From Alphaproteobacteria bacterium (GTDB lineage: Bacteria > Pseudomonadota > Alphaproteobacteria > Rhizobiales > Rhizobiaceae), in the NCBI GenBank assembly GCA_018823835.1, contig JAHJHT010000003.1, positions 124,001-188,000 of the forward strand: a stretch of DNA of 64,000 nt, written 5' to 3'. The translations under genes and the position numbers were made by a program. The notes beneath the pieces were generated by a model. That model saw only the letters and a list, made by a program, of their open reading frames with translations, did no database searches and was not told the origin of the DNA. Positions within the stretch are counted from its first letter, which is position 1, and every line of letters begins with the position of its first letter. Positions 8,959-16,652 of the stretch are shown here, piece by piece.

Positions 8959-9438
8959 CTAAGACTTAAGGCCGTCGAGCCGAATCTGCATCGAAGCCGT
9001 TGAAACCTGGAACGCCTTAGCCAACTGGACAACGTCCATCTGCATCAAATCGCGCCAACGCTTGACCAGGCGTATCGGCATCAGGATATCCGCAGCCATT
9101 TTGTTCGCCTGGACTTCATAGAAGTTGGAAAGAGAGCTGCGGTACATAGTGTCGTCAACGATGCCACTTTCAATTAGATCGCGGTGCAACGCAAAGTGCG
9201 CGATCTCATGAGCCCATGTGAACCGCTGGCGGTTTGGGTGTTGCGTAGAATTGATGTAGATCGAGTAGCCCGAATGGCTTCTCCCGTCTCTGACAATCTG
9301 ACCAGCAGTGTCCGACCCGAGCGGGGTCTGGACGACACGCAGACCAAGGTCCGCAGATATCGCATCCAGCGGAATGGGAGGCGCCTTCTGATGGCGCGCG
9401 ATCACTTCAAACGGGTCAGCCACGGCACTTTGAATCAC
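8959..9438 (-). CDS. ImmA/IrrE family metallo-endopeptidase
   Basis: A 159-aa protein with the zinc motif H77-E-I-A-H81 and a downstream YEVQANKMAADILMP block whose Glu108 is the expected third ligand (peptidase family M78, ImmA/IrrE). Family members cleave repressors of mobile elements or act in stress regulation, often together with a partner gene. Here it overlaps the upstream membrane-protein gene by 4 bases (ATGA), which indicates coupling. Its AT-richer codon use and its position beside a transposase remnant point to horizontal acquisition. The substrate is unknown; no repressor-type helix-turn-helix gene is visible nearby. Confidence 0.85.
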   Translation of the reverse strand: MIQSAVADPFEVIARHQKAPPIPLDAISADLGLRVVQTPLGSDTAGQIVRDGRSHSGYSIYINSTQHPNRQRFTWAHEIAHFALHRDLIESGIVDDTMYRSSLSNFYEVQANKMAADILMPIRLVKRWRDLMQMDVVQLAKAFQVSTASMQIRLDGLKS

Positions 9439-9797
9439 GCCGGCCCATTCTTGTCGAGGGCTTCCACCAAATCAGCAGCCTCCTGGTCGGTCGTATCGGA
9501 TGGGCGCACTTCTCGCGCCACCCGGCCAGCGACAGACGTTGACACCTCCGCAGCGACCTTTCGCGCTTCGGTTCTTGCCTCATGAAGAGCAGCATCTTTG
9601 ATTTGACCGTATCCGAATACGGCCAAAATGGCCGCCAAGACACCTACCCCGGTGACGACCAAGCTGGACGCCGCCAACATGATTGACGCCAACTCCATGC
9701 CGCCATTGAACACAATGAACCCTTTGTCGTGGAAAATGGCGACGACAAGGAACACGATGATCGCGATCAGAAAGACCAACAGTGCTTTTAGCAACAT
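9435..9797 (-). CDS. two-TM membrane protein of an ImmA cassette
   Basis: A 120-aa protein with two hydrophobic segments (about residues 3-24 and 36-63), then a charged, Ala-rich helical cytoplasmic tail (HEARTEARKVAAEVSTSVAG) and an acidic C-terminus. No family was recognised. It lies between the 51-aa gene and the ImmA/IrrE gene, overlapping the latter by 4 bases, so the three form one minus-strand unit. A membrane protein paired with a cytoplasmic metallopeptidase could form a sensing or immunity module, but that is inference only. Confidence 0.65.
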   Translation of the reverse strand: MLLKALLVFLIAIIVFLVVAIFHDKGFIVFNGGMELASIMLAASSLVVTGVGVLAAILAVFGYGQIKDAALHEARTEARKVAAEVSTSVAGRVAREVRPSDTTDQEAADLVEALDKNGPA

Positions 9798-9811
9798 GCC
9801 GCGAAGGTGCT

Positions 9812-9967
9812 TTAAGTGCTTCTTCTTGGCAAGGCTTTTGACTGCTCCGATTTCTTCAGACTCGACTTCCTGTCATCATGCGGCTTTGGCGGTGTCTTGA
9901 GCATCTTGTCGACGGTCTCGCGAAAGCGTTTCTCGTCGTCCGACTCTCGCTTTTCCCCGTTGTCCAT
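9812..9967 (-). CDS. small highly charged hypothetical protein (51 aa)
   Basis: The reading frame from ATG 9967 gives 51 residues (MDNGEKRESDDEKRFRETVD...) with KMLKTPPKPHDDRK in the middle and a basic, Lys/Arg-rich end. Small rhizobial proteins with the L-TPPKPH motif are frequent, but no function is known to me. A GGGGAT sequence lies at a sensible distance before the ATG. It ends 14 bases before the two-TM gene and is probably the first gene of the cassette with the metallopeptidase. Confidence 0.6.
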   Translation of the reverse strand: MDNGEKRESDDEKRFRETVDKMLKTPPKPHDDRKSSLKKSEQSKALPRRST

Positions 9968-10230
9968 GCCGATTATCCCCAGAAAGCCTTCAGTGTCGGA
10001 GGGTTACGGATTCGAATCCTTGACGCGACAGAACGAGTCGCCTCATTTCAATAGGGCCAGCGCGATGGAGGGGTGTGATTCACTTCCAAGGGCTCACACA
10101 CCCGCCCCAATCGGCGTCGCTGGCTGGCGTACCCGGCAAATGATTGCGGGTGCCTTCTGCCCCGATCCATCGCGGGGCAGTCGTAGTGGGGGCGGCTTGG
10201 TGCGGGTCCGGACTTCCGATCCCAGGTCCC

Positions 10231-10258
10231 GTGGGTTCAATTCCCACCGCCTCCACCG
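10231..10258 (+). other. tmRNA-like 3' end (T arm and acceptor), candidate attachment site
   Basis: A perfect T arm GTGGG-TTCAATT-CCCAC is followed by CGCCTCC, the unpaired A and CCG. The block GGGGGCG at 10188-10194 could pair with CGCCTCC with a G3-U70 wobble and A73, the alanine identity pattern of tmRNA, and the 3' end closely resembles bacterial tmRNA ends. No tag reading frame, D arm or normal anticodon arm is present, and the last base is G rather than the A of CCA. It is therefore a fragment, as left when an element integrates at ssrA. The alternative is a degenerate tRNA. Confidence 0.45.
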
Positions 10259-10362
10259 GCATCACAATAACTGCAATACGAAATTAGCCAAGGGCCTTGA
10301 CTTAGGTTTTCCCTGATTCGTCGACCCGTACTTTGTCAAGTATATAATTAGGAAAATAATCC

Positions 10363-10391
10363 TTGACACCGTCACGGTGGTTTGGTAGTGT
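10363..10391 (+). promoter_or_regulatory. candidate sigma-70 promoter upstream of the GTA cluster
   Basis: TTGACA at 10363-10368, a 17-base spacer and TAGTGT at 10386-10391 form a good housekeeping-type promoter in an AT-rich patch. It points at the GTA small-terminase-like gene, whose ATG is about 160 bases downstream. The stretch 9968-10549 otherwise holds no convincing gene: only the tmRNA-like end and this promoter. Confidence 0.45.
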
Positions 10392-10549
10392 CTCGCTATC
10401 GTCGGAGAAGTGTGAGTGGCGCAAGCCAAATGGCTGGGCAGCATCCTCGGGTGCGTCCCGCTGTCCTGCCCGGCATCGCCGCACTGCGGCGGAGACTAGG
10501 GCCTCGTCTGCGCGCCGGCTCATCCAGCATCAAGGAATCGAAAAAGATC

Positions 10550-11050
10550 ATGCCGGCTTCCAGGCCCAGTGCCCAGCGGCGCGCGCTGCGCGCTATGGCC
10601 GAGGGGGCAAGGCCGTCCATGCCGTTGCTTGCCGATGCCGCCAATCGCTCGCTGGCGAGCCTGCGGCGGGAGGCCGAGCGCGACGGCTGGCGGCTCGACC
10701 GTCCCCTGATAGGCGACGTGCTCGAACGCATCCGCATTCTCGCCAACATGCTGCTGGAGCGGCTGGAGGAGGTGACGCGCGCCGCCCTCGAGGGCGGCGG
10801 TCGCATCGACAAGGCCGAGATCGAGGCGATCATCTCGCTGACGCGCAGCCTCGAAAAGATCGTCGAAATAACCCGGCCGGAAGAAGCCGCCAGGGACAAC
10901 CAGATCGCTCAGGATGAAGAACTGGCAGCCATGCTTCAGGCCATCAACGACAAGATCATCGAGCTCGCGTGGGAGATCGCTCGCGAAATTCTTGAACAGG
11001 ACGGTGGGGACGGCGGGCGCGCCGCTCTTCGTCGGCCAGTGGCTCCTTAG
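10550..11050 (+). CDS. GTA gene g1-like protein (putative small terminase)
   Basis: A 166-aa basic N-terminus followed by a long helical region (LERIRILANMLLERLEEVTR, IDKAEIEAIISLTRSLEKI). Position directly before TerL and the helical make-up match orfg1 of rhizobial gene transfer agents, proposed to be the small terminase that hands DNA to TerL. ATG 10550 is preceded by AAGGA at a somewhat long spacing; the frame is open further upstream, but the sequence there looks non-coding. The 3' end overlaps the start region of terL in another frame. Confidence 0.65.
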   Translation: MPASRPSAQRRALRAMAEGARPSMPLLADAANRSLASLRREAERDGWRLDRPLIGDVLERIRILANMLLERLEEVTRAALEGGGRIDKAEIEAIISLTRSLEKIVEITRPEEAARDNQIAQDEELAAMLQAINDKIIELAWEIAREILEQDGGDGGRAALRRPVAP

Positions 11051-12260
11051 TGCGCGGGCAAAGCAGTACCCGCTGCTGCATCCGGTCGCCGCGACCTGGC
11101 TGGTGACGGGCGGGCGCGGCGCGGGCAAGACGCGGCTGGGGGCGGAATGGGTCAATGCGCTGGTGCGCGGCCTGCCGCCCTTCACGCTGGGCGGGCTGCG
11201 CTACGGCCAGATCGCGCTGGTGGGCGAGACGCTGGGCGACGTGCGCGAGGTGATGATCGACGGGCCGTCGGGCATCCGCACCATATCGCGCGGCAACCGC
11301 CCGCGTTTTGAGGCGACGCGGCGCCGGCTGCTGTGGAGCAATGGCGCGGTGGCGCAGATGTTTTTCTCGGAAGATCCCGAGAGCCTGCGCGGGCCGCAAT
11401 TCGACGCCGCCTGGTGCGACGAGGCGGCGAAGTGGAAACATGCCGAGGCGGCGTTCGACATGCTGCAGTTCGGCCTGCGGCTGGGGCGGATGCCGCGCCA
11501 GCTGATCACCACGACGCCCAGGCCGACTCGGCTGATCAAGCGGCTGCTGGCCGACCGCACGGTGATGCGCACGGTGATGCCGACCGCCGAGAACCGCAAG
11601 AACCTGGCGCCGGGTTTCCTGGGCGCCGTCGAGGCGCGCTATGGCGGCTCGGTGCTGGCGCGCCAGGAACTGATGGGCGAGCTGATCGAGGACCGCGAGG
11701 ACGCGCTGTGGTCTCGCGCCATGATCGAGGAGGCACGGCTTGCGGATGCGCCGGAGCTTGGCCGCATCGTCGTGGCGGTGGACCCGCCGGCGAGCGCGCG
11801 CAGGACGTCGGACGCCTGCGGCATCATTGCTGCGGGACTGGACGGGGCGGGCAATGCGGTGGTGATCGAAGACGCGACGCTGCGGGCGGCCCGGCCGCAG
11901 GACTGGGCCGCGCGGGCGGTGGCGCTCTATCACCGGCTGCAGGCCGACTGCCTGGTGGCCGAGGTGAACCAGGGCGGCGACATGGTGACGGCGGTGATCC
12001 GCACCGTCGACCCGGCGGTGCCGGTGAAGGCGGTGCGCGCCAGCCGCGGAAAATGGCTGCGCGCCGAGCCGGTGGCGGCCCTTTATGCGCAAGGCCGGGT
12101 AAGGCATGCCGGGCGCTTTGCCGAACTGGAAGACGAGATGTGCGATTTCGGCCCCAACGGCCTGTCCGCCGGCCGCTCGCCCGACCGCGTCGATGCGCTG
12201 GTCTGGGCGGTCGGGGAGCTGATGCCGGGCAGGGCGGGCGAGCCGCGGATAAGGTGGTGA
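11004..12260 (+). CDS. GTA terminase large subunit / DNA-packaging ATPase
   Basis: About 418 aa. An N-terminal ATPase carries the Walker A motif GGRGAGKT (36-43) and the Walker B-like FDAAWCDEAAKW; a C-terminal nuclease domain begins with IVVAVDPPASARRTSDACG. This is the motor that packages DNA into GTA heads (orfg2). The start is uncertain: GTG 11004 has AGGA just upstream and gives the usual short leader before WLLSAR, while an in-frame ATG at 10914 would overlap g1 by 137 bases. It is followed by a repeat-filled spacer before the portal gene. Confidence 0.9.
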   Translation: MGTAGAPLFVGQWLLSARAKQYPLLHPVAATWLVTGGRGAGKTRLGAEWVNALVRGLPPFTLGGLRYGQIALVGETLGDVREVMIDGPSGIRTISRGNRPRFEATRRRLLWSNGAVAQMFFSEDPESLRGPQFDAAWCDEAAKWKHAEAAFDMLQFGLRLGRMPRQLITTTPRPTRLIKRLLADRTVMRTVMPTAENRKNLAPGFLGAVEARYGGSVLARQELMGELIEDREDALWSRAMIEEARLADAPELGRIVVAVDPPASARRTSDACGIIAAGLDGAGNAVVIEDATLRAARPQDWAARAVALYHRLQADCLVAEVNQGGDMVTAVIRTVDPAVPVKAVRASRGKWLRAEPVAALYAQGRVRHAGRFAELEDEMCDFGPNGLSAGRSPDRVDALVWAVGELMPGRAGEPRIRW

Positions 12261-12264
12261 GGTG

Positions 12265-12388
12265 GTGAATGGTGAATGGGGGTCCGGGCGGACCGTTGTG
12301 GCCTGATCCACTTCGGAGCCGGAGCCGGAGCCGGAGCAAGGCTCGGCACTACCATTTTCCCATTCACCATTCACCATTCACCATTCAC
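12265..12388. repeat. short tandem repeats in the TerL-portal spacer
   Basis: Two copies of GTGAATG (12265-12278) face four tandem copies of its reverse complement CATTCAC (12361-12388). Between them lie four tandem copies of CGGAGC (12314-12337). Together they form an inverted arrangement with simple tandem repeats at both the 6-base and 7-base scale. No gene is seen here. Confidence 0.85.
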
Positions 12389-12412
12389 CGCCTCCACCGC
12401 CACCGCTCTACG

Positions 12413-12570
12413 GCGCCCCCTCTGGCCTGCCGGCCATCTCCCCCACGGGTGGGGAGATTGGCAGCGTCGACGGTTTCGCCAGTTGCCGGGGTTGTGAGTT
12501 GTGCGCGGCGGAAGTGACGGCCGATCTCCCCCCATGTGGGGGAGATGGCCGGCAGGACAGAGGGGGGCGC
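12413..12570. repeat. RIME-like palindromic intergenic element
   Basis: The left arm (from 12413, GCGCCCCC then TCTGGCCTGCCGGCC and ATCTCCCCC) is the near-perfect reverse complement of the right arm ending at about 12570 (GGGGGAGATGGCCGGCAGG, then a G-rich end). The arms are about 33 bases and the element about 158 bp. It resembles the rhizobial intergenic mosaic elements (RIME). It has no coding capacity and directly precedes the portal gene. Confidence 0.75.
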
Positions 12571-12605
12571 GACAGGCGCAGCCTCGCAACGATTGGGACA
12601 TGCTG

Positions 12606-13766
12606 ATGAACCTGAACTGGCCGTGGCGGCGCGCCGTGCCGCCCGAGAAGAAGCACGCGCAGGGCTTTGTCGCGCTGCATGCGCAGGGCGAGGCGCGCTG
12701 GACGCGGCGCGACTATGCCGCCCTTGCCCGCGAGGGTTTCATGCGCAATCCGGTCGTGCACCGCTCGGTGCGGCTGATCGCCGAGACGGCGTCGGCCATT
12801 CCCTGGCTGCTCTACGAGGGCGCCGAGGAGCGCGACACGCATCCGCTGCTGGCGCTGCTCGAGCGGCCGAACCAGCGTCAGGCGGGCGCCTCGTTTCTGG
12901 AAATGCTCTATGGTCACCTGCTGCTCTCGGGCAACGCCTATGCCGAGCTGATCGAGGCGGCGGGCGGCACGCGCGAGCTGCACCTGCTCAGGCCCGACCG
13001 GGTGACCGTGGCGACCGATGTGGCCGGCTGGCCGACGGCGCTCGACTACAGGCAGAACAATGCCAGGCGCTCCGTGTCGCTCGCGGCGGCAGGCCATGCC
13101 GGCGGGGCTCTGCATCTGTCGCTGTTTCACCCGCTCGACGACCATTACGGCCTGGCGCCGCTGGAGGCGGCGCTGATGGCGCTCGACACGCACAATGCGG
13201 CCGGCCGCTGGAACAAGGCGCTGCTCGACAATTCGGCGCGGCCGTCCGGCGCGCTGGTCTATGCGCCGAAGGAGGGCGGCAATCTCTCCGACGAGCAGTT
13301 CGACCGGCTGAAGGCCGAGCTCGAGGACGGCTATTCGGGCGCGACAAGGGCCGGGCGGCCGCTGCTGCTCGACGGCGGGCTTGACTGGAAGGCGATGGGT
13401 CTGACGCCCAAGGACATGGATTTCATCGAGGCCAAGAACGGCGCGGCGCGCGACATTGCGCTCGCCTTCGGCGTGCCGCCGATGCTGCTCGGCATTCCGG
13501 GCGACAACACCTATGCCAACTACCAGGAGGCCAACCGCGCCTTCTACCGCATGACCGTGCTGCCACTGGTGGCGCGCACCGCCAAGGAGCTGTCGGCCTG
13601 GCTGGCGCCCGAGTTCGGCGAAGGGCTGAGGCTCTGGTACGACGCCGACAGCGTCGACGGCCTGTCGGCCGAACGCGAGGCGCTGTGGGCGAGGGTCGGC
13701 GCGGCGGCGTTCCTGACGGATGACGAGAAGCGCGCGGCGGTGGGGTACGGGGCGCGGGATTCATAA
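12606..13766 (+). CDS. GTA phage portal protein (HK97 family)
   Basis: A 386-aa portal protein (orfg3) that forms the ring at the head vertex through which DNA passes. It shows the usual text: [20 protein letters not shown] near residue 40, [11 protein letters not shown], the [12 protein letters not shown] segment and [20 protein letters not shown] towards the C-terminus. ATG 12606 is chosen over ATG 12600 because GGGA ends 7 bases before it. The 3' end overlaps by 6 bases a convergent small gene on the other strand. Confidence 0.92.
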   Translation: MNLNWPWRRAVPPEKKHAQGFVALHAQGEARWTRRDYAALAREGFMRNPVVHRSVRLIAETASAIPWLLYEGAEERDTHPLLALLERPNQRQAGASFLEMLYGHLLLSGNAYAELIEAAGGTRELHLLRPDRVTVATDVAGWPTALDYRQNNARRSVSLAAAGHAGGALHLSLFHPLDDHYGLAPLEAALMALDTHNAAGRWNKALLDNSARPSGALVYAPKEGGNLSDEQFDRLKAELEDGYSGATRAGRPLLLDGGLDWKAMGLTPKDMDFIEAKNGAARDIALAFGVPPMLLGIPGDNTYANYQEANRAFYRMTVLPLVARTAKELSAWLAPEFGEGLRLWYDADSVDGLSAEREALWARVGAAAFLTDDEKRAAVGYGARDS

Positions 13767-13895
13767 CCAGATCGCCCGTCCACCTAATGCGATTAGAACT
13801 ATGGCCACCACGGTCACAATAGAAACGAAAACAACTGTCCGAAAACCTTGAGCCTTAACGACGCGATTCCTGAAATCGATCTCTATCTTGTCCAT
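13761..13895 (-). CDS. 44-aa single-span membrane protein, antisense to the GTA cluster
   Basis: From ATG 13895 the reverse strand encodes MDKIEIDFRNRVVKAQGFR, a long hydrophobic stretch (about residues 21-38, rich in V, I, A and L) and a short GGRAIWL end. An AAGGAG Shine-Dalgarno sequence lies 8 bases before the ATG, a strong sign of translation. Its bases are clearly AT-richer than the GTA genes around it. It points against the GTA direction and its stop overlaps the end of the portal gene. No function was recognised. Confidence 0.6.
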   Translation of the reverse strand: MDKIEIDFRNRVVKAQGFRTVVFVSIVTVVAIVLIALGGRAIWL

Positions 13896-13978
13896 GAGTC
13901 TCGCTCCTTGCCGCTTGAGGGTGTCGGGAAGTGACGAATCACCGCCTCGGCGTCCTCTGAGCTTGAAGCCACCGGAGT

Positions 13979-14052
13979 GGCGTCAATTGCGAACCGCCAA
14001 CTTTCAAGGATTTCAGCCCGCTGAGGGCGGCAATCGGGCGTCAAGTGCGAAT
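13979..14052. repeat. direct repeat pair in the GTA spacer
   Basis: GCGTCAATTGCGAAC near 13980 and GCGTCAAGTGCGAAT near 14037 are near-identical and about 58 bases apart, flanking a small imperfect inverted repeat (CCCGCTGAGGGCGG). The stretch 13896-14069 contains no other recognisable feature. Confidence 0.5.
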
Positions 14053-14069
14053 TTCACAGGAAAATTGTG

Positions 14070-14375
14070 ATGACAGTGATCAGCGAAGCCGGCTGGCTGT
14101 GGCTCGCCAAGGGCGCGGGCGCGGTGGCCGGGTCGGCGATTTCGCTGGCCTACATTCTGCCGCGCGGACGCCGCGAGGCGGCGGCGCGCTTTGCCGTCGG
14201 CGTGGTCAGCGGGCTGGTGTTCGGCGGCACGGCGGGGCTGAAGATAGCGGTCGAACTCGACCTTGAGGGGCTGATCGGGCCGACGGAGACGATGCTGATG
14301 GGGTCGGCGGCGGCGAGCCTCTGCGCCTGGTGGGCGCTCGGCGCGCTGATGCGGCTGCTGAGGCGGAGGACGTAG
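14070..14375 (+). CDS. DUF6107-type small membrane protein of the GTA cluster
   Basis: A 101-aa protein with hydrophobic segments around residues 13-32 (GAGAVAGSAISLAYILPRG), 43-62 and 75-95, and a basic end (LLRRRT). It occupies the position between portal and protease where rhizobial GTA clusters carry a small membrane protein annotated DUF6107. AGGA precedes the ATG; a GTG three bases upstream is an alternative start. Its role in particle production is unknown. Confidence 0.7.
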   Translation: MTVISEAGWLWLAKGAGAVAGSAISLAYILPRGRREAAARFAVGVVSGLVFGGTAGLKIAVELDLEGLIGPTETMLMGSAAASLCAWWALGALMRLLRRRT

Positions 14376-14390
14376 GCTCAACCGTCGACG

Positions 14391-14565
14391 GGGGGCGCTT
14401 TTGGGATCGAACGACCCCCCTCTGTCCTGCCGGACATGCCGGGTCCCCGCTGCTTGGCAGCGTCCCGGCGTTCGCTGGCCTTTCGCCATGCCACCGGCAT
14501 GGCAAATTCGCTCCGCGAACCGGCTGCTCACCCGCCTCAAGGGGGGAGATTAGAGCGTCGTCGTC
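14391..14565. repeat. degenerate RIME-like element
   Basis: The stretch contains CCCCCCTCTGTCCTGCCGGA, the same arm motif as the element at 12413-12570, and ends with AAGGGGGGAGATT. The arms are interrupted by unrelated sequence, including a small hairpin (GCCATGCCACCGGCATGGC). It fills the spacer before the protease gene; no gene is seen in it. Confidence 0.6.
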
Positions 14566-14599
14566 GGCGCGACCCGAAAGAATTCATAGGGAAAAAAGA

Positions 14600-15274
14600 A
14601 TGGTTCGCGAGCAGAAGTTCGTCGATCTGGTGCTGGATGCCGTCGAGGCGGATGGCGTGTTCTCGGGGTATGCCAGCCTGTTCGGGCGGGTCGATCTCGG
14701 CAAGGACGTGGTGGAGAAGGGCGCTTTCGCGGCTTCGCTGAAGGCGCGCGGGGCCGGCGGCATCCGTATGCTGTTCCAGCACGACCCGGCCGAGGCGATC
14801 GGCGTGTGGACCGAGATCCGCGAGGACGCGCGCGGCCTGTTCGTGCGCGGAAGACTGTCGAAGGACGTGGCGCGGGCGCGCGAGATTCTGAGCCTGATGC
14901 GCGGCGGCGCGCTCGACGGGCTGTCGATCGGGTTTCGCGCGGTGAAGGCGAGGAGCGATCCGAGGAGCGGCGTGCGCCGCATCCTCGAGGCCGACCTCTG
15001 GGAGATCTCGGTGGTGACCTTTCCGATGCTGCCCGGCGCGCGCGTCGAGACGGTGAAGGGGCGGCGCAGGCTGCCGACCATCCGCGAATTCGAATGCTGG
15101 CTCACGCGGGATGCGGGGCTGACACGCGGCGACGCCCGGGCGGTGATTGCCCGCGGCTTCGCCAGTCTTGTGCGCGAGCGGGATGCCGGGCCGGACCAAC
15201 CGCTCGCCGAGCGCATCCGCGCGGCGACACGCATGATCAACACGAAAGGAATGACGAGCAATGCACGCAGTTGA
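14600..15274 (+). CDS. GTA prohead protease (HK97 family)
   Basis: A 224-aa protein (orfg4) with the family's FSGYASLFGRVDLGKDVVE opening, the catalytic His61 in LFQHDP and Ser109 in DGLSIGFRA, followed by LWEISVVTFPM. It should process the capsid protein during head maturation. AGGGA lies 7 bases before ATG 14600. Its last codons overlap the capsid start by 14 bases, which is typical of coupled protease-capsid pairs. Confidence 0.92.
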   Translation: MVREQKFVDLVLDAVEADGVFSGYASLFGRVDLGKDVVEKGAFAASLKARGAGGIRMLFQHDPAEAIGVWTEIREDARGLFVRGRLSKDVARAREILSLMRGGALDGLSIGFRAVKARSDPRSGVRRILEADLWEISVVTFPMLPGARVETVKGRRRLPTIREFECWLTRDAGLTRGDARAVIARGFASLVRERDAGPDQPLAERIRAATRMINTKGMTSNARS

Positions 15275-16511
15275 ACAGTCCCGCGCGCCCGAGACCAAGG
15301 CGGCGGGCGATACATCCGACATCGCCGAGGCCTTCGGCGATTTCATGTCGACCTTCGAGGCGTTTCGCGAATCGAACGACCAGCGCCTCGCCGAGATCGA
15401 GCGGCGCAGCACCGATGCGCTGACCGTCGAGAAGGTCGAGCGCATCTCGAAGGCGCTCGACGAGCAGAAGCGGGCGCTCGACGGCCTGGCGCTGAGACGC
15501 ATGCGGCCGCAGCTTGGCCATGACGGCCAGGCGCTGCCCAGCGAACACAAGCAGGCCTTCGACGCCTACATGCGCTCGGGCGATGAGCGCGCCATCCGCG
15601 GGCTCGACACCAAGGCGATGTCCTATGGCTCCGGCCCCGACGGCGGCTACCTGGTGCCGGGCGAGACGGAAGCCGCGATCGGCAAGCGGCTGGCGGCGCT
15701 GTCGCCGATCCGCTCCATCGCTTCGGTCAGGCAGGTTTCGTCGGCGGTGCTGAAAAAGCCGTTCTCGGTTTCGGGGCCGGCTGTCGGCTGGGTCGCCGAG
15801 ACGGCGGCAAGGCCGCAGACCGCCGCCACCACGCTGGCCGAGCTGCAGTTCCCGACCATGGAGCTCTACGCCATGCCGGCGGCGACCGCCTCGCTGCTCG
15901 ACGATGCGGTGGTCGATCTCGACCAGTGGATCTCGAGTGAGGTGGAGGCGGCCTTTGCCGAACAGGAAGGCACCGCCTTCGTGACCGGCAACGGCACCAA
16001 CAAGCCGAAAGGTTTTCTCGACTACACCAAGGTTGCCGAGGCGAGCTGGGTTTGGGGCCAGATCGGCTATATCGCCACCGGCGTTTCGGGCGCCCTGCCG
16101 GCGAGCAATGCGTCGGACGTGCTGATCGACACGGTCTATGCGCTGAAGGCCGGCTATCGGCAGAACGCGACCTGGGTGATGAACCGCAAGGTCCAGGCCT
16201 CGATCCGCAAGCTGAAGGATGCCGACGGCAACTACCTGTGGCAGCCGCCGGCCGCCCCCGGCAACCGCGCCATGTTGATGGGCTTTCCGCTGGTCGAGGC
16301 CGAGGACATGCCCAACGCCGCAGCCGACGCGACGCCGATCGCCTTCGGCGATTTCTCGCGCGGCTATCTGGTGGTCGACCGCACCGGGGTGCGCGTGCTG
16401 CGCGATCCCTACACGGCAAAGCCCTACGTGCTGTTCTACACGACCAAGCGCGTCGGCGGCGGTGTGCAGGATTTCGACGCGATCAAGCTCTTGAAATACG
16501 GCACCACCTGA
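15261..16511 (+). CDS. GTA major capsid protein (HK97 fold)
   Basis: A 416-aa protein (orfg5). The N-terminal 100 residues are charged and helical (EKVERISKALDEQKRALDG), the scaffold-like delta part normally removed by the protease. The mature domain begins around KAMSYGSGPDGGYLVPGETE and contains GWVAETAARPQTAAT and FVTGNGTNKPKGFLDY, both typical of HK97-type capsids. It is the main structural protein of the GTA head. It is followed by a 324-base spacer occupied by a palindromic repeat. Confidence 0.95.
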   Translation: MHAVEQSRAPETKAAGDTSDIAEAFGDFMSTFEAFRESNDQRLAEIERRSTDALTVEKVERISKALDEQKRALDGLALRRMRPQLGHDGQALPSEHKQAFDAYMRSGDERAIRGLDTKAMSYGSGPDGGYLVPGETEAAIGKRLAALSPIRSIASVRQVSSAVLKKPFSVSGPAVGWVAETAARPQTAATTLAELQFPTMELYAMPAATASLLDDAVVDLDQWISSEVEAAFAEQEGTAFVTGNGTNKPKGFLDYTKVAEASWVWGQIGYIATGVSGALPASNASDVLIDTVYALKAGYRQNATWVMNRKVQASIRKLKDADGNYLWQPPAAPGNRAMLMGFPLVEAEDMPNAAADATPIAFGDFSRGYLVVDRTGVRVLRDPYTAKPYVLFYTTKRVGGGVQDFDAIKLLKYGTT

Positions 16512-16518
16512 GCCCTGC

Positions 16519-16652
16519 CGAAACTCTACTCCTGCGGCCATCTGGAGGCGTCTTCTGCGCTTCCGGTGCTCACGTACTGAAAAGTACGCTGCGCGCGTCG
16601 CCTGCGGTGACCCCGAAGCCGCTCTCCAGCTGACTCGCAGGAGCGAGTTTCG
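16519..16652. repeat. long palindromic element with GAAA tetraloop
   Basis: The outer arms CGAAACTCTACTCCTGCG (from 16519) and CGCAGGAGCGAGTTTCG (to 16652) are near-perfect inverted repeats, followed inwards by CTGGAG/CTCCAG. At the centre is CGTACT-GAAA-AGTACG (16573-16588), a perfect hairpin with a GAAA loop. The whole 134-bp unit can fold into one long stem. The gap 16512-16835 holds only this element. Confidence 0.8.

Noticed and set aside
9995..10025. GGATTCGAATCC resembling a tRNA T arm
   Set aside because: Only a self-complementary core; no acceptor stem or paired arms around it. Too weak for a tRNA call.
10080..10265. 61-aa minus-strand frame beginning near VEAVGIEPTG
   Set aside because: This text is the antisense of a tRNA/tmRNA T arm and acceptor, a common false gene call.
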